From positions 1 to 7,887 of the forward strand of contig JAISQS010000701.1 in assembly GCA_031274045.1 (NCBI GenBank): 7,887 bases of DNA, given 5' to 3'. Of this stretch, positions 1-6,300 are shown in pieces (within the stretch, counting starts at the first letter, position 1; every line of letters starts with the position of its first letter). A model generated the notes under the pieces. The model was not told the DNA's origin and did no database searches. It worked only from the letters and a program-made list of their open reading frames with translations. Origin of the DNA: Planctomycetaceae bacterium. Lineage in GTDB: Bacteria > Planctomycetota > Planctomycetia > Pirellulales > Thermoguttaceae. The position numbers were made by a program, and so were the translations under genes.

Positions 1-2
1 AA

Positions 3-205
3 GGGGCGGGAAAATTTTTGGAATTTCTACCGCCCAAAATCAAAACGTTTCCCGCCCCTTTTTTTGGCGAACCAACGCGAAACGTTGGGGCGGTTACAAA
101 TATCAAAATCTTTCCCGCCCCATTTGGGACGAGGGCAAGCCTCGCCCCTACGTTGCCGGCGCGTGTTGGTTTGGGCGGTAGAAATTCCAAAATTTTTCCC
201 GCCCC
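3..205. repeat. 36-bp inverted repeat, arms 3-38 and 170-205
   Basis: The reverse complement of 3-38 matches 170-205 at 35 of 36 positions. The one difference lies in the A/T run, which reads AAAAATTTT in one arm and AAAATTTTT in the other. The right arm spans the junction of the two 84-bp copies (GGGCGGTAGAAATTCC followed by the A/T run and CCCGCCCC). One piece of the repeat is therefore present in opposite orientation. This could form a long-armed hairpin or cruciform, or be a remnant of insertion or inversion of the element. Confidence 0.85.
72..88. repeat. Small hairpin CCAACG-CGAAA-CGTTGG
   Basis: A perfect 6-bp stem (72-77 with 83-88) closes a CGAAA loop. It lies inside the larger inverted repeat, just before the partial third copy. 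It has no T-run, so it is not a classical intrinsic terminator. Its role is unknown. Confidence 0.5.
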
Positions 206-272
206 GTTGGGGACGAGGGCAAGCCTTGCCCCTACATTGTCGGCGCGTGTTGGTTTGGGGGGTAGAAATATC
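105..272. repeat. Two tandem copies of an 84-bp GC-rich repeat
   Basis: Copies lie at 105-188 and 189-272 with an exact 84-base offset and only scattered substitutions. Each begins with an A/T run, then CCCGCCCC, then a GGGACGAGGGCAAGC core with CCCCTAC after it, then GGCGCGTGTTGGTTTGGG and GGTAGAAAT. A partial third copy precedes them at about 83-104 (GTTGGGGCGGTTACAAATATC resembles the repeat end). The GAGGGCAAGCCTCGCCCC core can fold on itself. It resembles dispersed intergenic palindromic repeats of many genomes. The family name is unknown to me. Confidence 0.85.
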
Positions 273-332
273 AATGCGTTGCCCGCATCATAGATAGAAG
301 CAGAACAAATTCAAACAGATACATAACAAACC

Positions 333-2549
333 CTACCAATTCAACTCAGACGACTCCTCCCAATGCTCATACAGAAAAGATATCTTCTCCTGCTCCTCCC
401 TAATCTCAGCATAAATCGAACGAACACGCTCCCCATCACGCGCAATCTCAGGCTTGAGAAGGTCGTCGTTAAGAGACATGATTTGAGTCTCACGGGCAAA
501 AATCTCCTCCTCTATATCACTAATCTTGCGGAACGGGAATTTACGCGTCCGTTTTTCACCGGTCTTGTTGGGGGTGTTCGCTTGCTTGTTGGGGTCTTTC
601 CCTTGCCGGATTTTCCAATGTTCTACGTCACGGATTCCGGTATGTTGTTTTTTTGGGGTTGTATGTTTTGTGTTTTGGCGGTTCGTGTAATGTTGGTTTT
701 GGGGCTGTTCAAGATTCGTTTTCTTCTCATGCTCTTTTTGTCTGGCAGCCTCTTTCCAATTGTTCTGGGCAATCTGTTTGTTTGTCAAATTTGTTTTCGT
801 CCGTGAGTCAAATTTTTGTTGTTGGGAAGTTTTTTTTGTGTCTTGTTGCGGTGTTTTTTGGTTTGGGGGAATCTCGTTTTGGGATGGGGAGTTTATTGTG
901 TTGAACGGGTCGGACATTAGTCCTTTTGATACCATTTGCCGGAACGTGGAATAGTTGCCCTCAAGCGTTTTGAACTGCGCGTTCGGCTGCATGACAAGAA
1001 TATGATCCGCAACACGATCAACAAAATACCGATCATGCGAAATAAATAAAACCGTCCCCCCAAACTCCCGCAACGCCTTCTCCAATCCACTCCGCGCCCA
1101 AATATCAAGATGATTCGTCGGCTCATCCAAAATGAGAACATTGGCATCGTCAGCAGATAATTTAGCCAACGCCGCCCGACAACGTTGCCCGCCGCTCAAA
1201 CTCGAAACACTCTGCAACTGCTGATCCCCAGTCAACCCAAACGCCCCAAGCAAATTCCGACGCGCAGGCTCCTCAAGAATCTTTTTCGCCGGACGTATAG
1301 CATCGACAACTTGCATCGCGTCATCAAGAACATGAAGCTGCTGGTCAAAATACCCAACCCTCAACCCCGCCCCATGAATCACCACCCCACCATCAGCAAC
1401 AATCTCACCCAACAAACAACGCAAAAACGTAGTCTTCCCACAACCATTCGGACCAAGTATCCCCCAACGCTCTCCACGCTCAATATTGAACGTCAAATTT
1501 TGGAATAAAGGAACAACCTCTCCACCCTCGCCGCCGAATCCTTTGGACAAATCCTCAACACGGAAAATAATATCACCCGCACGCGACGGCTTGGGAAAAT
1601 TCATGGACGGCACATCAATTTTTCGCGGCAACTCAGCCGGAGTCTCCATCAAACGATCCAACTTCTTCCGGCGATCCTCCGCTTGGGCAGCCTTCATCCC
1701 ATAATGATTCCGGCGTATAAACTCCTTCGCCTTCTCCACCTCCTCAACATACTTCTCATACGTCCGCGTCTGCACCGCAAGACGCTCTTCTTTGAGCAAC
1801 ACATATTTGGAAAAATTGCCCGGATAATCGTCAACAGTCCCCCGATACAACTCAAACGTCCGATTAGTCACACGATCAAGAAAATAACGATCATGCGACA
1901 CAAGAATCACCGCCGCAGATGTCTCCTGCAAGAAGCTTTCAAGCCACTCAGTCGCCGCAAGATCAAGATGATTCGACGGCTCATCAAGCAACATTATGTC
2001 AGGCTCCTCCAAAAGCAATTTTGCAAGATTCAAACGATTCATTTCACCGCCGCTAATATTTTGCACGGACTTATCAAAATCGTCGTCAGTAAATCCAACT
2101 CCATGCAAGATTCTCGCGACCCTGTGGTCGAGTTGGTATGCGTCGTGGCGTTGGAGGAATTCGTGTATTTTGTCGTATTGGGCGGAGAGTTTTAGGAGTT
2201 CGGTGTCGTTTGTTGTTTTCGCCATCTCGCTGGCAATCCGCTCAGCCTTATGCTGCATCTCAATCAACTGCGTAAGAGCAAGCCGCGCCTCTTCAATAAT
2301 GGTTCTATCAATATCGGTATCGGGGCGTTGTTCGAGGTATCCGATGGCGGTGCCGGCGGCTTTGTCAATGGAGCCTTTTTCGGATTCTTCGCGGTTTGCG
2401 AGGATGTTTAGCAGTGTAGTCTTGCCGCAACCATTCGGACCAACAAGACCAACCTTATCACCGGCTCTGAGTTGAAAAGAAACATCTACCAAAACCGCCT
2501 CTGCGGAAAAATGCTTTCGTAAATGCTCTACGGATAAAATGACTTCCAT
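333..2549 (-). CDS. ABC-F family ATPase (Uup/YdiF-like), ribosome-associated
   Basis: This is a soluble tandem ATP-binding cassette protein of 738 residues with no membrane segments. Members of the ABC-F family bind the ribosomal E site and rescue or remodel stalled ribosomes, and some protect against antibiotics. Cassette 1 has Walker A GPNGCGKTT (37-45), signature SGGE (166-169), Walker B with catalytic Glu190, and switch His219. A charged interdomain linker spans about 245-325. Cassette 2 has a second GPNGCGKTT (366-374), SGGQ (452-455), Glu476 and His505. Both sites look competent. Residues about 540-668 are a Gln/Asn/Lys/Thr-rich, probably disordered insert. Residues 671-738 are charged and helical, resembling the Uup/YdiF C-terminal coiled coil. 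The protein is longer than the roughly 620-650 residues usual for this type because of the insert. ATG at 2549 is the first start after an in-frame TAA at 2565-2567, and no Shine-Dalgarno is visible. The exact subfamily is uncertain, and nothing specifically shows a resistance role. Confidence 0.95.
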   Translation of the reverse strand: MEVILSVEHLRKHFSAEAVLVDVSFQLRAGDKVGLVGPNGCGKTTLLNILANREESEKGSIDKAAGTAIGYLEQRPDTDIDRTIIEEARLALTQLIEMQHKAERIASEMAKTTNDTELLKLSAQYDKIHEFLQRHDAYQLDHRVARILHGVGFTDDDFDKSVQNISGGEMNRLNLAKLLLEEPDIMLLDEPSNHLDLAATEWLESFLQETSAAVILVSHDRYFLDRVTNRTFELYRGTVDDYPGNFSKYVLLKEERLAVQTRTYEKYVEEVEKAKEFIRRNHYGMKAAQAEDRRKKLDRLMETPAELPRKIDVPSMNFPKPSRAGDIIFRVEDLSKGFGGEGGEVVPLFQNLTFNIERGERWGILGPNGCGKTTFLRCLLGEIVADGGVVIHGAGLRVGYFDQQLHVLDDAMQVVDAIRPAKKILEEPARRNLLGAFGLTGDQQLQSVSSLSGGQRCRAALAKLSADDANVLILDEPTNHLDIWARSGLEKALREFGGTVLFISHDRYFVDRVADHILVMQPNAQFKTLEGNYSTFRQMVSKGLMSDPFNTINSPSQNEIPPNQKTPQQDTKKTSQQQKFDSRTKTNLTNKQIAQNNWKEAARQKEHEKKTNLEQPQNQHYTNRQNTKHTTPKKQHTGIRDVEHWKIRQGKDPNKQANTPNKTGEKRTRKFPFRKISDIEEEIFARETQIMSLNDDLLKPEIARDGERVRSIYAEIREEQEKISFLYEHWEESSELNW

Positions 2550-2561
2550 GTAAGTTTCGGA

Positions 2562-2589
2562 ATATTAAGTTAGGAATTTAAGTTGACAA
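2562..2589 (-). promoter_or_regulatory. Candidate promoter for the ABC-F gene
   Basis: On the minus strand TTGTCA (2584-2589, five of six against TTGACA) is followed after 16 bases by TAATAT (2562-2567, four of six against TATAAT). The -10 box ends 12 nt before the ABC-F ATG, so the transcript would have almost no leader, which fits the missing Shine-Dalgarno. The -35 box lies in the first 21-bp unit. The match is modest in an AT-rich region, and related TTGACA-like boxes recur in the array, so the assignment is weak. Confidence 0.25.
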
Positions 2590-2699
2590 AATACAGATTC
2601 AATTTGCCAAATCCAGTATTCAATTTGACAAAACGAGTATTCAATTTGACAAATCCAGTATTCAATTTGCCAAATCATGAAATTAAGTTGACAAGGCAT
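2565..2699 (-). CDS. Possible 44-residue leader peptide of heptapeptide repeats before the ABC-F gene
   Basis: Reading the 21-bp repeats on the minus strand gives an open frame from ATG (2697-2699) to TAA (2565-2567). It is built of seven-residue repeats: MPCQLNF, MIWQIEY, WICQIEY, SFCQIEY, WIWQIES, VFCQLKF, then Leu-Thr. A second in-frame ATG is at 2676-2678. The stop lies 15 nt before the ABC-F ATG and in the same frame. Some ABC-F genes are controlled by ribosome stalling on short upstream ORFs, so the position is suggestive. Against it: no Shine-Dalgarno is visible, the candidate promoter below would start transcription downstream of it, and a 21-bp repeat is a multiple of three, so once one unit is open several units will be. 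It may be only a by-product of the repeat. Confidence 0.25.
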   Translation of the reverse strand: MPCQLNFMIWQIEYWICQIEYSFCQIEYWIWQIESVFCQLKFLT

Positions 2700-2785
2700 G
2701 AATACAACACGACGAGGTAGGAAATTAAGTTAACGAGGTAGGAATTTAAGCTGACGAGGTAGGAATGCAACACGACGAGGTAGGA
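2576..2785. repeat. Ten tandem copies of a degenerate 21-bp repeat
   Basis: Units start at 2576, 2597, 2618, 2639, 2660, 2681, 2702, 2723, 2744 and 2765 with no length variation. Units 2-5 read ATTCAATTTG(A/C)CAAA followed by six variable bases. Units 7-10 end in GACGAGGTAGGA or AACGAGGTAGGA. Unit 6 is intermediate. A shortened copy (ATTAAGTTAGGA) precedes the array near 2564-2575. The units thus fall into two subfamilies, as expected if blocks of units were duplicated at different times. The exact 21-base spacing equals two helical turns, and also seven codons. Confidence 0.95.
2602..2675. promoter_or_regulatory. Phased 11-bp dyads inside the 21-bp repeats (possible protein-binding array)
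   Basis: ATTTGCCAAAT (2602-2612 and 2665-2675) and ATTTGACAAAT (2644-2654) are perfect dyads around one central base. The copy at 2623-2633 (ATTTGACAAAA) has a mismatch at one end. The four sites lie exactly 21 bp apart, so they face the same side of the helix, about 60 to 150 bp upstream of the ABC-F start. Such phased dyads suit cooperative binding by a dimeric regulator. That is inference, since any tandem repeat with a dyad would be phased. Confidence 0.35.
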
Positions 2786-2797
2786 ATTTATTATTCA

Positions 2798-2833
2798 TGT
2801 CAATTCGTTGACACAAAAATATAAGATTGTCAA
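2798..2833. promoter_or_regulatory. TGTCAA-TTCG-TTGACA inverted repeat with a third TGTCAA box
   Basis: A perfect 6-bp inverted repeat (2798-2803 with 2808-2813) encloses TTCG. A third box, TGTCAA, lies at 2828-2833. The same TTGACA core occurs in units 1, 3, 4 and 6 of the neighbouring 21-bp array. This could be an operator, since half-sites in both orientations cluster here, or a small RNA hairpin with a TTCG loop. No T-run follows it on the minus strand, so a terminator is less likely. Function is inferred from pattern only. Confidence 0.35.
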
Positions 2834-2849
2834 TAAAAAAAGTCTATTG

Positions 2850-3059
2850 TTATTGCATTTGATGTTCTTTGTCGTAATCGGCGGCTTTTTGCAAGAATTC
2901 ATCAAGCGTGTAATTCTTGTCAAAATAATTCCGTTGCCACTCGGTATAGTCGAAACTATTACGCAGTAACTCAGATATAAATATCTCCGTTTCGATTATA
3001 CCCAAATTATTGACGAGCAATTCCATTGCTTCTTTTTTGATAACTAACGGACTACGCAT
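2850..3059 (-). CDS. Small hypothetical protein, 69 residues
   Basis: The product is small, charged, and has no membrane segment or signal peptide, so it is probably cytoplasmic. The sequence runs MRSPLVIKKEAMELLV, then LGIIETEIFISELL at about residues 19-32, then FDYTEWQRNYF at about 36-46, and an acidic, helical end rich in Asp, Glu and Lys. The order of a hydrophobic helix with Glu-Thr-Glu, then Phe-Asp-Tyr-Thr, then a Leu-rich helix with Ala-Ala resembles short uncharacterised bacterial proteins I have seen, some beside toxin genes. An antitoxin role is therefore possible, but no toxin gene is next to it here. I chose ATG at 3059 because AAGGGAG (3066-3072 on the plus strand as CTCCCTT) lies six bases upstream. 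A longer frame would have to begin at TTG (3104) without such support. This is the only gene here with a strong Shine-Dalgarno, which supports it being real. Confidence 0.75.
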   Translation of the reverse strand: MRSPLVIKKEAMELLVNNLGIIETEIFISELLRNSFDYTEWQRNYFDKNYTLDEFLQKAADYDKEHQMQ

Positions 3060-3065
3060 TTTTAT

Positions 3066-3072
3066 CTCCCTT
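3066..3072 (-). promoter_or_regulatory. Shine-Dalgarno of the small gene, deciding its start
   Basis: AAGGGAG stands six bases before the ATG at 3057-3059. It favours this start over the TTG 45 bases upstream. The two other genes of the window lack a comparable site. Confidence 0.75.
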
Positions 3073-3184
3073 CTATTGATCTGATAAAATCCACCGGATT
3101 GCAAACGATAATTTCGTTTCCCGAATGTCTGTAATATATCAGCGAAATATCCGCTCTAATCAACCTATTTATGACACTAAAACG

Positions 3185-3316
3185 TATTTTAGCACGCAGA
3201 TGACACAGATTCTAATGATATTCGCAGATAGAAGATTAGCAGACAAAAGTATACCGACATCTATAACAAAAATCTGCGCAAATCCTGATAATCCGCGTTA
3301 TCCGCGTGCTAAAAAA
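3185..3316. repeat. Imperfect inverted repeat element with 45-bp arms
   Basis: Arms at 3185-3229 and 3272-3316 match in inverted orientation at 35 of 45 positions by my count, with a 42-base centre. Each arm starts outermost with TTTTAGCACGC, and innermost both have CGCAGAT. Words such as GCACGCAGATGACACAGATT and ATCCGCGTTATCCGCGTGC are familiar from dispersed intergenic repeats in several bacterial groups. No protein is encoded. It could be a small non-autonomous mobile repeat, and the transcript could fold into a long hairpin between the two genes that limits read-through or protects the RNA end. Confidence 0.7.
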
Positions 3317-3376
3317 GGTTGTTTTACTAACACGTTGCCAATTTTCTCCGATATATTACGAATATCTTAATAAATA

Positions 3377-6300
3377 TTACATGCTATTTTGTTTTATTAT
3401 TGTTGCGCTTTTTGGGTTATTTTGGTCGTGGGTGCGGTGGGAGGAATCGTCTACTATTACGGAGTACACTTCTTCAGATGCTCTTGATCTTTCTTGCGGG
3501 AATATCCATTGTTTTTCACGGTAACATAACCAATAAACATACCCCGCAACCAACGCCAATACCACCCCAATCGATGCCGCTTGCAAAAATAATAACGCCG
3601 ATACCGCACTGTAAAAAAGAGCAGCAAAAAAACTCACACACAACACAAAAACCGAACCAATATAACGCACCTTTGGAAAATAAATCAAAAGAAGACCAAC
3701 AAACAACACCACCGAACTCGACAACAAAACCAACACCGGTCTGCCAACCACAACAAACTCCGTCAACTCCGGCGGAGATATCGAACTAAACAAAAATTGA
3801 GAGGCATTGTCAGGAATCACAACATCCTCAACTATCTTGCCGGAAATACCAACATCACCCATCACCAACAACGGCTTACGCCGCACAAAAAGACTGTTGT
3901 ACGTTTGACGATACTCCGAAATCCAACCCTCCGGCAAAAACAAAATATGTCTGTTCGGCGAAAGAATCAATTGCCAATACGCACGCCGAACAAGAACCTC
4001 GTTGTCAAATTGCGGAAACGAAAGCTGAATCTTGTTACGGAAATTACCGGCAACCTGATACCACACCTCAATCGGAATCAACCGACCATTCTCAGATTCC
4101 AACATCGGAATCGATAACTCCAAACCAGCCGATAGCTCCACCGGAATACTCTCACCGCCCTTCTTCACCGCAACCTTACCGGCAACAACACGCTCCGGCA
4201 ACTTAATAACAACTACATCCCGACTCGTATTGATCAAATATACCGCACGATCAACACGCACCGTATCCGTAAGCCAAGTCTGAACCCACGACCGCTCAAC
4301 CATCGATAACCCAAAAATATCATGCTCACCCGCCGAAACCAACAGATGCAAACGATACGGATCACGCCGCAATAAATCCACCACCACAACATCACCAACA
4401 CCCCTCAGGTCAACATTGACACCCGCCCCCAAATCATCACGCATGTCCGCGTTAAAATCAACCGGATCCCGCTCAACCGTATTCGTAGTCGTTGTGTTGT
4501 TGTCGTGTTTGTCAATTTCGGTTTTGTGATTGTATGCGGTTGATTCGAATATGGTTGTTCGTAGGAGTTGTAGGCGTGATTTATTGGTTGTGGTTTTGTT
4601 TTTGTTGTCGGTCAAGTTTTCTTTTGTGGTGTTGTTGTTTTGTTCAGTGTTGATTTGTTGTTGTGTGATTGTTCCGTTGTTTTTCCAATTTGGTTTTGAT
4701 TCGTCGTGTAGTTCTGTGTTTACTCCGGCGGGTGCGAAGATGTTTACTTTGTGTGAGTTTATTTTGGCGTTTGTTGGTTTGACGAATGGGAGTAGAACGG
4801 ACGCGGACAAATCTTTCGTGACATTGATTGGGGGCAAAGAATACTGTATTCCAAGATTGAATTTGCCGATCATTGCTTCGGGCAATATTATGAATTTTTT
4901 GACGTATTCATCTTTTTTTTGCTCGTCTGTTTTGCTTGTTGCCGCGACATCCCGCAGGCGTAGGAAGGTGCTTCCTATGAAGACTTGGATGCCTCCGTAC
5001 TCTCCGGTTCCGTGCGCGTCAAGCGAACGCGGCACCTCAAAATCAAGCCGGTCAACCGGCTCATAAGCGACATCATACGTTACCGTCTCTGTCACTTGTT
5101 CGTTTGACGCGAGCAATCTTACGTTTGTGTTAATCTCTGCGCGGAGTTCTTGATCGTGTGGTTCTATTTTGGCAACTAAAATCGGGTCGGGCAAATTGGA
5201 CTGGTATATTAACGGTTCGCGTTGTCGTTGGGGCAAGTCGATATTTATGTCGGCGGTTCGCCGGTTTATCCGCGTCAAGCCGGATGATCGCGGTTCAGTT
5301 TTCGCAGACGAGGAGACCGGAAAAATATCTATATTGTCCGCCGGAATAACCGCTATCACAGACGGCTCAACCCAGCTCGCTTGCGGTTGAGGGAATCGCA
5401 AGACCAGCTCTTTTTGTTCCGTCGTCAGCTCTTTTTGCTCCGTTGTCAGCTCTTTTTGTTCTGTCGTCAGCTCTTTTTGTTCTGTAATCGGGTCTGTTTC
5501 TTGTGCTGAATCCGGCTTGGCTTCTTTGGGCAAGCTGTCAATTTGTCTGTGCAAGTTTAATTCTATCTCAAATTCATCGTCAACTATATTCGAGACGGGT
5601 ATGTTCAAAATGCCGTCGTTATTTAGTTCGATTCCGCCGACATTGACGATGTTTGCGGGTGAGATTTTTCCGTTCCATTGCCAATCAAACAACTGTATCC
5701 GCAATGTCTGGCTGTTAGAGCCGGGTACCGAACAGACAAAACGTGCGGTCATTGAGACGGTGTTTTTTGCTATGTTTACTTGGTATTCGGGTTTTATGTT
5801 TGTGCGGACTTGTGGGGAGATGATTTGTCCTCGCAGCAAGAAAGGTTGTAGTGTGAATCTGAATTGTGTGGAGTTGCTGTTGTTATTGATTGCGGTTTGT
5901 GGTGGTTGTGTGGGTGTTGTTTCTGGGGTGGGGGTTGTTGGCGGGTTTAATATTGTTTGTGTTGTGTTGTTTGTGGGGTCGATGCGGTTAATGCCTCTGA
6001 CGGCTCGCCAATTTGGGCGTAATCCGTCGGGAACGGTGATTGATAGTGTTCCGTATTGTCGTTGTGCGCCGATGACTTCGAATCCTTCTATGTCGTTCCA
6101 TTCGTTTGTTTGTGGGGTTGCGGCGGGTGTTGTGGTGGTGGTTGGTTGTGTGAATCGGCGTGTTGCAAGCAATCGGACGTTTAGGGTGCCTGATATTTTT
6201 TGTGGTGTTTGTATTTCAATGATTGTGGTTTGGTTTGTGTTGGTGTTATTGTTTTGGTTGTTGTGGTGGGGGTGTTGTTTGTTGAGTGTGTTGAGTTCTT

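Larger units (their letters stand above)
1..332. other. Gene-free region downstream of the ABC-F gene, filled with repeats
   Basis: No credible gene was seen here. Short open frames across this stretch simply translate the repeated DNA (a recurring Arg-Ala-Ser-Leu-Ala-Pro peptide) and have no ribosome-binding site. The first 272 bases consist of copies and inverted pieces of one GC-rich repeat with interspersed A/T runs. About 60 bases between the repeat and the ABC-F stop codon look unremarkable. I see no classical stem plus T-run terminator on the minus strand just after the ABC-F stop. Confidence 0.75.
2550..2849. other. Intergenic region upstream of the ABC-F gene: repeats and possible control signals
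   Basis: This AT-rich spacer separates the small gene's stop from the ABC-F start. It contains the 21-bp tandem array, a possible leader ORF, a candidate promoter and a TGTCAA/TTGACA inverted repeat, each listed separately. Just after the small gene's stop the minus strand has a run of seven T (plus-strand A's at 2835-2841), but I see no stable stem in front of it, so I do not call a terminator. Confidence 0.7.
3060..3376. other. Intergenic region between the large gene and the small gene
   Basis: Transcription of the large gene ends at 3377 and that of the small gene begins to the left of this stretch. The region holds the small gene's ribosome-binding site and the 132-bp inverted repeat described separately. 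A plus-strand open frame across it only translates that repeat. I see no convincing promoter, although AT-rich stretches near 3330-3376 could hide one. Confidence 0.65.

Noticed and set aside
18..297. Two overlapping plus-strand frames of 91 and 77 residues
   Set aside because: Both translate the 84-bp tandem repeat in different frames and have no start signal or family resemblance.
2576..2785. CRISPR array
   Set aside because: The 21-bp units are head-to-tail without unique spacers, and no cas gene is present.
2835..2841. T-run after the small gene as an intrinsic terminator
   Set aside because: No stable stem precedes the T-run on the minus strand.
3125..3370. Plus-strand frame of 81 residues
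   Set aside because: It spans the 132-bp inverted repeat, translating its GC-rich words, and lacks a ribosome-binding site.
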